Assembly: GCA_020050965.1 (NCBI GenBank)
Contig: JAGVJV010000238.1
Coordinates: 1-5,015 of the forward strand
Reading direction: 5' to 3'
Length of the DNA: 5,015 bases
Origin: Parachlamydiales bacterium
GTDB taxonomy: Bacteria > Chlamydiota > Chlamydiia > Chlamydiales > Rhabdochlamydiaceae
Shown: positions 1 through 5,008 of the stretch, one piece after another
Numbering within the stretch: position 1 is the stretch's first letter
Layout of the letters: each line of letters begins with the position of its first letter
Position numbers and translations under genes: made by a program
Notes under the pieces: model-generated
The model's input: the letters and a program-made list of their open reading frames with translations, nothing else
The model's database searches: none
Told to the model about the DNA's origin: nothing

Positions 1-160
1 CAAGCGGTTCCAAGTCGACGCCAATATTTTGCTCGGATGGATCGATGTCATCCAAAATGTAACCATCGGCAATTTGATCATCGAACTTTCGGGTGAAGCG
101 ACAATTGAGGCGATCGACTTCCTGCGCACCCAAGGACTTAAAGTGGAGGAAATCTCATGA
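1..160 (+). CDS. metN: MetN C-terminus (partial), methionine ABC transporter ATPase
   Basis: This is the last 52 codons of the ATP-binding subunit of the methionine importer; the gene begins outside the window. Reading in the frame that starts at base 2 gives a compact ferredoxin-like stretch (VDANILLGWIDVIQNVTIG, then LIIELSGEATIEAIDFLRTQG and LKVEEIS). This matches the NIL domain found at the C-terminus of MetN, which in characterised members binds methionine in the cytoplasm and shuts the transporter down (transinhibition). The nucleotide-binding domain with its Walker motifs is not visible here. The stop TGA at 158-160 overlaps the metI start by four bases (ATGA), showing translational coupling in a metNIQ operon. 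Identification rests on the NIL-like sequence plus the unmistakable metI and metQ that follow. Confidence 0.88.
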   Translation, partial: KRFQVDANILLGWIDVIQNVTIGNLIIELSGEATIEAIDFLRTQGLKVEEIS

Positions 161-789
161 GCCTGCTCCTCGGGGCCACCATAGAGACACTGTACATGGT
201 TTTTGTCTCGGCATTTTTTGCCTTAAGCATAGGATTGCCACTCGGGATCATTCTATTCATCACCGAAAAAGGGACTCTCTATAAAATTCTCAGTACAATT
301 GTCAATATCGGAAGATCTTTTCCCTTCGCCATTCTTCTGATTGCCCTTATCCCCTTTACCCGTTGGATCATCGGAACCAGTTTAGGCACAACCGCCTCCA
401 TTGTTCCTCTTGCGATCGCCGCAGCCCCTTTTATCGCTCGCCTAGTCGAATCGGCCCTTCAAGGAGTAAGCACGAGTTTGATTGAAGCGGCAACTGTCAT
501 GGGTTCAACTAAGAGTCAAATTATTTGCAAAGTACTTCTGCCCGAAGCTCTGCCCACCCTTATTCTAAACTACACAACCGCCATCGTGAGTCTTGTAGGT
601 TATACTGCGATGGCCGGTCTGGTAGGCGGCGGCGGTTTGGGAAGCGTTGCGATCCAGTATGGCTACCAGCGGTTTGACGGCGTGATCATGTTCTGGACCG
701 TTGTCCTACTCATCATCATCGTCCAGCTCATCCAGTGGGCGGGCAACTCATGGGCAAATGCCCTTCTAAAAAAACGAGGCCTCAAATGA
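157..789 (+). CDS. metI: MetI, methionine ABC transporter permease
   Basis: Inner-membrane permease of the methionine importer, 210 residues, close to the roughly 217 usual for the family and apparently complete. It is strongly hydrophobic, with about five membrane segments (roughly residues 10-35, 55-70, 80-97, 138-158 and 176-197). The cytoplasmic EAA coupling loop, which docks on MetN, is intact at residues 110-131: it starts EAATVMGS, and the conserved Gly and the LPEA end are in place. It is followed by the family's Gly-rich turn (GLVGGGGLG, about 154-162). The start ATG overlaps the metN stop (ATGA) and has a GGAGGA ribosome-binding site at 145-150, six bases upstream. The stop overlaps metQ in the same way. 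MetI works as a dimer with two MetN subunits, taking methionine from MetQ. No truncation or odd residue is evident. Confidence 0.95.
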   Translation: MSLLLGATIETLYMVFVSAFFALSIGLPLGIILFITEKGTLYKILSTIVNIGRSFPFAILLIALIPFTRWIIGTSLGTTASIVPLAIAAAPFIARLVESALQGVSTSLIEAATVMGSTKSQIICKVLLPEALPTLILNYTTAIVSLVGYTAMAGLVGGGGLGSVAIQYGYQRFDGVIMFWTVVLLIIIVQLIQWAGNSWANALLKKRGLK

Positions 790-1580
790 AAAGAGTCTTA
801 ATTATTCTAACCCTGCTATTTGCCGTTGGATGCAGCAAAAAAGAGGACAAAAACACTCTCAAGGTGGCTGCAACAGCCGTTCCCCATGCGGAGATACTCA
901 ACTTTATCAAGCCCGAACTAGAGAAGCAAGGGATCAACCTAAAAATCTCAGTCGTCGATGATTACAATATCCCCAACCGCCTCCTTTCAGAGAAAGAAGT
1001 CGATGCCAATTTCTTTCAGCATGTTCCCTTCATGGAGAATCAGATCAAGAATTTTGGATATAAGATTCAGTGCTATGCGCGCATTCATCTCGAACCGATG
1101 GCCCTCTACTCCAGCAAGTATAAATCGCTCGCAGAGATCCCCGATGGGGCAACCATTTCTGTTCCGAATGATCCAAGCAACGAATACCGGGCCCTCTCCA
1201 TTCTAGTAAAAGAAGGTTTAATCACCCTCCGCCCCGGCGCCAATCTGCAGTCAACCGTGGCCGATATTGCTAGTAATCCCAAGAAGCTCAAATTTCGAGA
1301 AATCGACGCAGCTCTTCTTCCTCGTACCCTAAAGGATGTCGATGTGGCTGCAATTAACACCAATTGGGCGCTCCAAGCAGGCCTCAATCCGCTAAAAGAT
1401 GCCCTTGCGATCGAAAGCGAAGATTCTCCCTACGCCAATATCATTGCCATCCGGATTGGCGATGAGAAAGATCCCCGTTTGGAGCAGCTCAAAGCAGCGA
1501 TGCTATCAGACAAAATGAGAGAGTTTATTCTCGAGAAATACAAAGGGGCAATCATTCCTGTTCTGAAGGAATGTCAATAG
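786..1580 (+). CDS. metQ: MetQ, methionine-binding lipoprotein
   Basis: Substrate-binding component of the methionine importer, 264 residues. The ATG at 786 is preferred over the in-frame ATG at 735 because it overlaps the metI stop (ATGA), has a GAGG ribosome-binding site at 776-779, and places a lipoprotein signal at the N-terminus. That signal is basic MKR, a hydrophobic core, then the lipobox A13-V14-G15-C16, so C16 would be lipidated after signal peptidase II cleavage. The NlpA/MetQ family pattern runs through the protein: KVAATAVPHAEIL (26-38), EVDANFFQHVPF (71-82), HLEPMALYS (101-109), SVPNDPSNEYRAL (125-137) and AAINTNWALQAGLNP (188-202). By analogy with known MetQ structures, R135 and an Asn of the INTN segment (191 or 193) are likely methionine contacts. 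It is the last gene of the operon; a long palindrome begins at the base after its stop codon. Confidence 0.95.
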   Translation: MKRVLIILTLLFAVGCSKKEDKNTLKVAATAVPHAEILNFIKPELEKQGINLKISVVDDYNIPNRLLSEKEVDANFFQHVPFMENQIKNFGYKIQCYARIHLEPMALYSSKYKSLAEIPDGATISVPNDPSNEYRALSILVKEGLITLRPGANLQSTVADIASNPKKLKFREIDAALLPRTLKDVDVAAINTNWALQAGLNPLKDALAIESEDSPYANIIAIRIGDEKDPRLEQLKAAMLSDKMREFILEKYKGAIIPVLKECQ

Positions 1581-1745
1581 AGAGGCAATTGCAAAACTAA
1601 TGTACCCAGTAAAATCGCCCTTTTGAGCCATTTTGCCACCCAGCCCCCGAGCCCTACTTATCTCAAGTATGTGCTCGGGGGCAGGGCGGCAAACTGGTTC
1701 AAAATCATCGATTTTTCTGGGCACCTTCGTTTTGCAATTTCCTCT
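1581..1745. repeat. 165-bp long imperfect palindrome (MITE-like or giant hairpin)
   Basis: The left arm (1581-1652, from AGAGGCAATTGCAAAAC to GCCCCCGAGC) is the reverse complement of the right arm (1673-1745), with about 60 of 72 positions paired, one single-base gap and scattered mismatches. The ends are best conserved: 16 of 17 at the outside and a perfect 10-bp GC-rich block at the inside. The 20-base middle (1653-1672) can pair further through TACTT/AAGTA. It fills most of the 208-bp gap between metQ and the tetR-type gene. The substitutions are spread along the arms, as in an ageing mobile repeat. No flanking target duplication was found. There is no T-run right after the stem, so it is not a standard terminator, but transcribed in either direction it would make a very long RNA hairpin. 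No convincing gene lies inside it. Mobile origin is an inference. Confidence 0.85.
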
Positions 1746-1775
1746 TTGACTTGCCAAAAAACTTGGAAATATTGA
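1746..1775 (+). promoter_or_regulatory. Possible promoter of the TetR-family gene
   Basis: A TTGACT -35-like box (1746-1751) begins at the base after the palindrome's right end. Possible -10 boxes are AATATT at 1768-1773 (16-bp spacing) or TATTGA at 1770-1775 (18-bp spacing); both match the consensus poorly. Either would lie against or within the operator-like inverted repeat at 1773-1785, so a bound repressor would block RNA polymerase. The transcript would start only a few bases before the ATG at 1789. The -35 is good and the -10 is weak, so confidence is low. Confidence 0.35.
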
Positions 1776-1785
1776 ACAATGTTCA
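1773..1785. promoter_or_regulatory. Operator-like inverted repeat, copy 1 (TGAACAATGTTCA)
   Basis: Two perfect 6-bp half-sites, TGAACA and TGTTCA, are separated by one base, three bases before the start codon of the TetR-family gene. The identical 13 bases recur at 2391-2403 in front of the next gene. Size, symmetry and placement fit a TetR-family operator used for autorepression. Exact conservation of all 13 bases, while the flanking bases differ completely (AAATAT/CATATG against TCAAAG/TTTTTA), argues that the sequence is under selection as a binding site and not part of a longer duplicated segment. Confidence 0.8.
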
Positions 1786-1788
1786 CAT

Positions 1789-2373
1789 ATGACCAAAGAG
1801 AAGCTAAAATCTAAAGTCTTTGACTCAGCCTGGAAGATCGTCGAGAAAGAGGGAATCTCTCGGCTCAATATGCGCAATCTTGCCAAATTGAGCGACTGCT
1901 CCTTAGGTTCAATTTACAACTGTTTCGAGAACTTTGAAGCGCTGCAACTGCATTTGAATGCTGCCTTTTTATCTGAGCTCTTTTCCTCGCTGAACAAAGT
2001 CGTCGACAGTGGGATCGAGCAGAAGAAGAAATTGCCAGAGATTTTCAGAGGATTAGGAAAGACCTATATCGAGTTTGGGGATAAAAACAAGTATCTATGG
2101 AAAGCTCTTTTTGAACATTTCCCCTTAGAATCGCCCCCAGAGTGGTATCAAAAGCAGGCTGAAGGGGGGATAGATATGATCTGCGCTAAGCTCGCCAAAC
2201 AGTTCAAAGTCCAAGAGAAGGAAATGAAGACAAGGGTTGGCTTTTTCTGGGCGGCGATTCATGGAATGAGTGCGATCATGCTGAACCGGAAAATGGAAAT
2301 GGTCTCAGAGCTCTTTAAGGAGAGCAATCTCGATGCCTATATCGACTACTGTTTACGAGGACTAGAGAGCTAA
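1789..2373 (+). CDS. TetR/AcrR-family transcriptional regulator
   Basis: A 194-residue DNA-binding regulator of typical TetR-family length, expected to act as a cytoplasmic dimer released from DNA by a small ligand. The N-terminal domain fits the family: helix 1 around residues 4-20 (KSKVFDSAWKIVEKEG), then the helix-turn-helix at about 24-46 (LNMRNLAKLSDCSLGSIYNCF), with the usual Gly-Ser-x-Tyr recognition-helix pattern. The C-terminal half contains FFWAAIHGM (152-160), resembling the W-x-x-x-H-G signature of TetR_C WHG-type ligand domains. The ligand cannot be predicted. The ATG at 1789 is the only ordinary start, since an in-frame TGA lies at 1747-1749, and it has no Shine-Dalgarno sequence. 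It is therefore probably translated from a very short or leaderless mRNA, giving low expression. Operator-like repeats before it and before the next gene suggest that it represses itself and that gene. Confidence 0.9.
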   Translation: MTKEKLKSKVFDSAWKIVEKEGISRLNMRNLAKLSDCSLGSIYNCFENFEALQLHLNAAFLSELFSSLNKVVDSGIEQKKKLPEIFRGLGKTYIEFGDKNKYLWKALFEHFPLESPPEWYQKQAEGGIDMICAKLAKQFKVQEKEMKTRVGFFWAAIHGMSAIMLNRKMEMVSELFKESNLDAYIDYCLRGLES

Positions 2374-2390
2374 AATTTTTTGCCTCAAAG

Positions 2391-2403
2391 TGAACAATGT
2401 TCA
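2391..2403. promoter_or_regulatory. Operator-like inverted repeat, copy 2 (TGAACAATGTTCA)
   Basis: An exact second copy of the 13-bp repeat found before the TetR-family gene, here in the 53-bp gap before the secreted-protein gene. The promoter it would control is uncertain. TTGCCT at 2380-2385 with an AT-rich -10 near 2403-2409 would put the operator in the spacer, but transcription would then start at about 2415, inside the ribosome-binding site. TAAAAT at 2371-2376 as the -10 would put the operator just downstream of the start site, leaving a usable leader of about 44 bases. In both arrangements a bound TetR-type protein would block transcription. The repeat contains an ATG (2397) in frame with the gene, which is not the real start. 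Confidence 0.8.
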
Positions 2404-2414
2404 TTTTTAATAAA

Positions 2415-2420
2415 AAGGAG
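2415..2420 (+). promoter_or_regulatory. Ribosome-binding site AAGGAG that fixes the start at 2427
   Basis: A strong Shine-Dalgarno sequence six bases before the ATG at 2427. It decides between that start and the in-frame ATG at 2397. The upstream start would lie inside the operator, has no ribosome-binding site, and would put ten polar or charged residues in front of a clean signal peptide. Confidence 0.85.
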
Positions 2421-2426
2421 AATAAT

Positions 2427-2945
2427 ATGAAAAAGATCGTCTTAAGTTTAAGCCTAATAGGCGCAGCGTATGCGAATGAAATGCCTGAAGAAACCTGTTG
2501 GTGCCCTGAGCCAACTGTTCATTCGTCCTTCGGTTATTTGAGCGCGGGGTTAGGACCTCTGCCAATCCCAGGAATAACAGTTGGAGCAGGTAGACGAATC
2601 GTCACAGGGGATGAAACTGCTGTGGATTTTGGGGTTGACGCCTCCACTTTCCTTTTTGTCAGTTCAGTGAAAGGGTATGCAAATAACCTCTGGTATTTCA
2701 ATCAGAAGCCCTGTTCTCAATGGTACTTAGGACTAGGCGGATCTCTGGGGTGCCTAGTACCCATTGGCTATTGCGGTGCTAGGTTCGAGGGTTTCGCTGC
2801 TCCGAACATCGTTTTGGGAAGGGAATTCCTCACTAAAAAAGGGAATAAGAGGTTTATCCAAATTGAGACGATGTATCCCATCTTTTTATTTCACGAATTT
2901 GTGAATTACCCGGCCGTCACAATTAAGTGCGGCTTCGCATTTTAA
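2427..2945 (+). CDS. Small secreted, cysteine-bearing, probable outer-membrane beta-barrel protein
   Basis: A 172-residue exported protein that I do not recognise as a named family. Residues 1-16 form a textbook signal peptide (MKKIVLSLSLIGAAYA) with a signal peptidase I site AYA|N, so the mature protein is about 156 residues. It is rich in Gly and aromatics in alternating patterns, includes GYLSAGLGPLPIPGITVGAGRR (about 36-57) broken by Pro/Gly turns, and ends in Phe. These are features of a small, perhaps eight-stranded, outer-membrane barrel. The mature part has six cysteines (24, 26, 96, 109, 116, 168), fitting disulphide linkage in a chlamydial-type envelope. The gly/pro-rich GxGPxPxP segment resembles short hypothetical envelope proteins of environmental chlamydiae, from memory and unchecked. 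It lies 53 bp after the TetR-family gene behind a matching operator, so it is likely repressed by it. The barrel assignment is inferred. Confidence 0.8.
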   Translation: MKKIVLSLSLIGAAYANEMPEETCWCPEPTVHSSFGYLSAGLGPLPIPGITVGAGRRIVTGDETAVDFGVDASTFLFVSSVKGYANNLWYFNQKPCSQWYLGLGGSLGCLVPIGYCGARFEGFAAPNIVLGREFLTKKGNKRFIQIETMYPIFLFHEFVNYPAVTIKCGFAF

Positions 2946-2964
2946 TAATAATAACTAATAAGGG

Positions 2965-2996
2965 GCGCACCTCTGTTAAAGAGGTGCGCATTTTTT
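2965..2996 (+). terminator. Intrinsic terminator between convergent genes
   Basis: A perfect 10-bp stem, GCGCACCTCT (2965-2974) with AGAGGTGCGC (2980-2989), a five-base GTTAA loop, then ATTTTTT. It lies 20 bases after the stop of the secreted-protein gene. On the opposite strand the stem is followed by a T-rich but interrupted tract (CCCTTATTAGTTATT), so it may also stop, less efficiently, the convergent Inc-like gene that ends at 3000. Confidence 0.93.
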
Positions 2997-2999
2997 AGA

Positions 3000-3437
3000 T
3001 TAAAGTAGACATGGATCGAGGCGTGCAGGTTTTGGTGAGAGGAGTTCTGCTTTATGGAATCTGCCTAAAGTTTCCTGGTCGCTATAATCATGCGAATTCT
3101 TCCATGCACTTGCTGCAGCAACGAATGTCGCGATGGGTACAGCAGCGGCAATTAGAGTAATAGGAAATAGAGAGACGAGAGCGAGTGCAGTGACGCCAGC
3201 TGTTAAAATTCCATACGTTGCAATGAGGGAAGATGCTGCAAGGTAAGCAAAATACGCAATGGCAGTTGTTGCCACAAACCATGCGAGAGCTTTAACCGTT
3301 GCAAAACGGCCCCTTTCCTGACACTCGTTAATAATGGTTTGGCATACATCTGGGCTCTTGATTTGAGAAAAATTGAATTGGGGGACTCCTCCTGGAGTAA
3401 CAGATTTTACATAAGGTAATGCGCTTAATCCTGACAT
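3000..3437 (-). CDS. Inc-like membrane protein with bilobed hydrophobic core
   Basis: A 145-residue protein with no recognised family. Residues 1-47 are polar (N-terminus MSGLSALPYVKSVTPGG). A nearly unbroken hydrophobic region of about 64 residues follows (49-112), readable as two lobes or three close membrane spans: about 50-66, 69-90 and 91-111. The last 33 residues are polar and charged (from KNSHDYSDQETLGR onward). There is no cleavable signal peptide. A long bilobed hydrophobic domain in a small protein with cytosol-facing ends is the known hallmark of chlamydial inclusion-membrane proteins, which are exported by type III secretion and inserted in the host vacuole membrane. Assignment to that class is inferred from shape alone; an ordinary inner-membrane protein is the alternative. 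The ATG at 3437 is chosen over a TTG at 3473 because of its GGAGG site and because the promoter -10 box overlaps the TTG region. The gene follows the ATPase gene but has its own promoter. Confidence 0.8.
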   Translation of the reverse strand: MSGLSALPYVKSVTPGGVPQFNFSQIKSPDVCQTIINECQERGRFATVKALAWFVATTAIAYFAYLAASSLIATYGILTAGVTALALVSLFPITLIAAAVPIATFVAAASAWKNSHDYSDQETLGRFHKAELLSPKPARLDPCLL

Positions 3438-3443
3438 CGTAAA

Positions 3444-3448
3444 CCTCC
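3444..3448 (-). promoter_or_regulatory. Ribosome-binding site GGAGG that fixes the start at 3437
   Basis: GGAGG on the minus strand, six bases before the ATG of the Inc-like gene. It rules out the longer TTG-initiated reading, which would have no ribosome-binding site and would begin about four bases downstream of the -10 box, too near the expected transcript start. Confidence 0.85.
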
Positions 3449-3475
3449 GATGGTTTTGGGTTTTGGATGGCAAGC

Positions 3476-3503
3476 ATTATAGGCGCAGACAATTTTTTTT
3501 CAA
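3476..3503 (-). promoter_or_regulatory. Housekeeping-type promoter of the Inc-like gene
   Basis: On the minus strand a -35 TTGAAA (3498-3503), a 16-base spacer beginning with an A-tract, and a perfect -10 TATAAT (3476-3481). The predicted transcript starts near 3469, giving a leader of about 32 bases that carries the GGAGG site. It lies in the 80-bp gap after the ATPase stop codon. This is the best promoter in the window and indicates expression independent of the ATPase gene. Confidence 0.8.
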
Positions 3504-3517
3504 AAGGATTCAAGAGG

Positions 3518-4960
3518 TTAAAAAAGATCGTCTAAAGTCAGCTGCTGATCAACGATGCCGATGGAATGACTATTTTCTTTGACTCCAAAGGGAGTGATTA
3601 GGGTTAAAAAAATCGTTTTGTTTGTTCTCGTAACCTTCTGGAATACTTTTTTCTTTCTTTCCAGGTCGTTGGCGTAGCTCTTGCTAATCAGAAATTCTTC
3701 ATTGCTGAATTTGATCTCGCAAAGATTAATGCAATTGTCTGCTCGATCAATGACTAGATCGATTTCCGCTCCCTTTTCTTTTTTTGTCCCTAAATGTTGC
3801 CAATGACTTTCGAAGGTAGTGATACCAGCAAGGCCTAGAGCATTTTTTATTTTATTTGAGTGTTTTAGACAGATATTTTCAAATGCATGCCCCGCCCATG
3901 AATACCATGTGGCTGTATTGCTCATCTTATTCCAATATTCTTTGTCAAAATTTCTCAAGATACTGTTTTTGATTTCCTCAATCCAGCAGAGATAGAAAAG
4001 AGAATATTCATCCATCAGGCGATAAAGACGCTCTTTCGATTGTTTCCCAAAGGCTGGCAGAGCCATGATGAATCCTGCCTCTTCAAGTTCATGTAAGATT
4101 TCTGTGGAGCCTCCTCCAGAAGAGAGTTTAGTTTCTGAAAGTAGTTCGTCTAGTACCATTCCTTTGCGTTTCTTAGCGAGCGCTTGTACAATCCTGGTAT
4201 GTTTCTCGTAAGAATCGAAGAGAGAGGCATAGAGCTTTGGGAATTCTCCAAATAGGGGGCCACTGGGTGAGAAACAGAGTTCGTTAATGATCTGCGCTGG
4301 AGATTTCCCCATAGGAACATAGGTTAAATATTTGGCGACACCTCCAATGGCCATATAGAGTTCCGCCAGTTGCTTTCTTTTGAGATGGCTGCCGAACTCT
4401 TTGAGAAAATGTTCTGTTTCTGAAAGGGTAAATGCTTCTAAGCGGATTTGAGCCGTTAATCGTCCATGCAATCCTCCTTTATCATTGATGACTTTCTTAA
4501 TCATCCAATGTGCTGCTGAGCCACAGATGATGAGGATCACATTGGGCAGATGGGATAAGTGGTGATTCCAGAAATAATCTAGAGCTTGTAACAGTCCTGA
4601 TTTTGGAGTGGCTAGCCAAGGCAGCTCATCGATGAAAAGGATAAATTTTACTGAAGGGCTGAGCTGTTTGATTTCCTCACCCAGAAGATGAAAAGCATCG
4701 GACCATTCGGTGAGTTTTTCATTCTCGTTCTTAGAGGGAAATAAGGCTCGTAAGCTGCGATGAAAATTCTTTAACTGCTCGCTCTTTTTTGCTTTCCTGG
4801 TCCCAGTGATTCGGAGGTAAATTCCCTGGTGTTGGAAAAATTCATGGATGAGGAAAGTTTTCCCAATTCGCCGTCTCCCGTAAATGGCCAAGAATTCGGC
4901 CTTTTTCGAATGGAGGAGCTTATTTAATAAAGCCTTCTCTCTATCTCTACCCAGAATCAT
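3518..4960 (-). CDS. AAA ATPase fused to DUF234-type PD-(D/E)XK nuclease domain
   Basis: A 480-residue cytoplasmic protein of the ATPase_2/DUF234 class found widely in archaea and patchily in bacteria; the cellular role is not established. The ATPase part (about 1-240) shows Walker A GRRRIGKT (28-35, K34/T35), Walker B FILFIDE (106-112, D111/E112), a sensor-1-like CGSA (146-149) and HGRLT (165-169) with a possible arginine finger R167. A helical or winged-helix-like linker (about 250-320) follows. The C-terminal part carries nuclease-type motifs: GHAFEN (E361), AEIDLVIDR (D401) and CEIKF (E415, K417), so the PD-(D/E)XK core looks complete. The length is normal for the class. The ATG at 4960 has an AGAGG site seven bases upstream. 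No restriction, toxin or transposase partner is adjacent. A mobile or defence-related role is possible but only inferred; horizontal acquisition would fit the patchy distribution. Confidence 0.9.
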   Translation of the reverse strand: MILGRDREKALLNKLLHSKKAEFLAIYGRRRIGKTFLIHEFFQHQGIYLRITGTRKAKKSEQLKNFHRSLRALFPSKNENEKLTEWSDAFHLLGEEIKQLSPSVKFILFIDELPWLATPKSGLLQALDYFWNHHLSHLPNVILIICGSAAHWMIKKVINDKGGLHGRLTAQIRLEAFTLSETEHFLKEFGSHLKRKQLAELYMAIGGVAKYLTYVPMGKSPAQIINELCFSPSGPLFGEFPKLYASLFDSYEKHTRIVQALAKKRKGMVLDELLSETKLSSGGGSTEILHELEEAGFIMALPAFGKQSKERLYRLMDEYSLFYLCWIEEIKNSILRNFDKEYWNKMSNTATWYSWAGHAFENICLKHSNKIKNALGLAGITTFESHWQHLGTKKEKGAEIDLVIDRADNCINLCEIKFSNEEFLISKSYANDLERKKKVFQKVTRTNKTIFLTLITPFGVKENSHSIGIVDQQLTLDDLF

Positions 4961-4979
4961 TTATTTACCTCTTAAGAAC

Positions 4980-5008
4980 AGAATAGGCAAAAGAGGGATT
5001 TTATTCAA
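4980..5008 (-). promoter_or_regulatory. Possible promoter of the ATPase/nuclease gene
   Basis: On the minus strand TTGAAT (5003-5008) and TATTCT (4980-4985) are separated by exactly 17 bases. Each box matches four of six consensus positions. The transcript would begin around 4973, only some 13 bases before the ATG and at the edge of the AGAGG site (4968-4972), which weakens the case. It lies seven bases from the window edge, so better promoters may exist further upstream. Confidence 0.4.

Noticed and set aside
735..785. Upstream in-frame start for metQ
   Set aside because: It would add 17 polar residues before a perfect lipoprotein signal and overlap metI deeply; the ATGA overlap at 786 with a GAGG site is the normal arrangement.
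1106..1387. Minus-strand open frame inside metQ, with another on the plus strand at 958-1206
   Set aside because: Both lie wholly inside the well-conserved metQ coding sequence and their translations have no recognisable features.
1653..1745. The palindrome as a standard rho-independent terminator for metQ
   Set aside because: The stem is about 70 bp with internal mismatches and no T-run follows it; a terminator function cannot be excluded but the form is wrong.
1565..1760. Target-site duplication flanking the palindrome
   Set aside because: Bases next to the two ends (CAATAG against TTGACT) do not match in direct orientation under either choice of element boundary.
1506..1886. Minus-strand open reading frame of 126 codons across the palindrome
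   Set aside because: It runs through the end of metQ, both arms of the palindrome and the start of the TetR gene, and its translation shows no domain. It is best explained as an open frame created by the repeat.
2374..2385. T-run after the TetR-family stop codon as a terminator
   Set aside because: No stem precedes the T-run, so it is more likely part of the promoter region of the next gene.
3438..3473. TTG start extending the Inc-like protein by 12 residues
   Set aside because: It starts only a few bases after the TATAAT box, has no ribosome-binding site, and competes with an ATG that has a well-spaced GGAGG.
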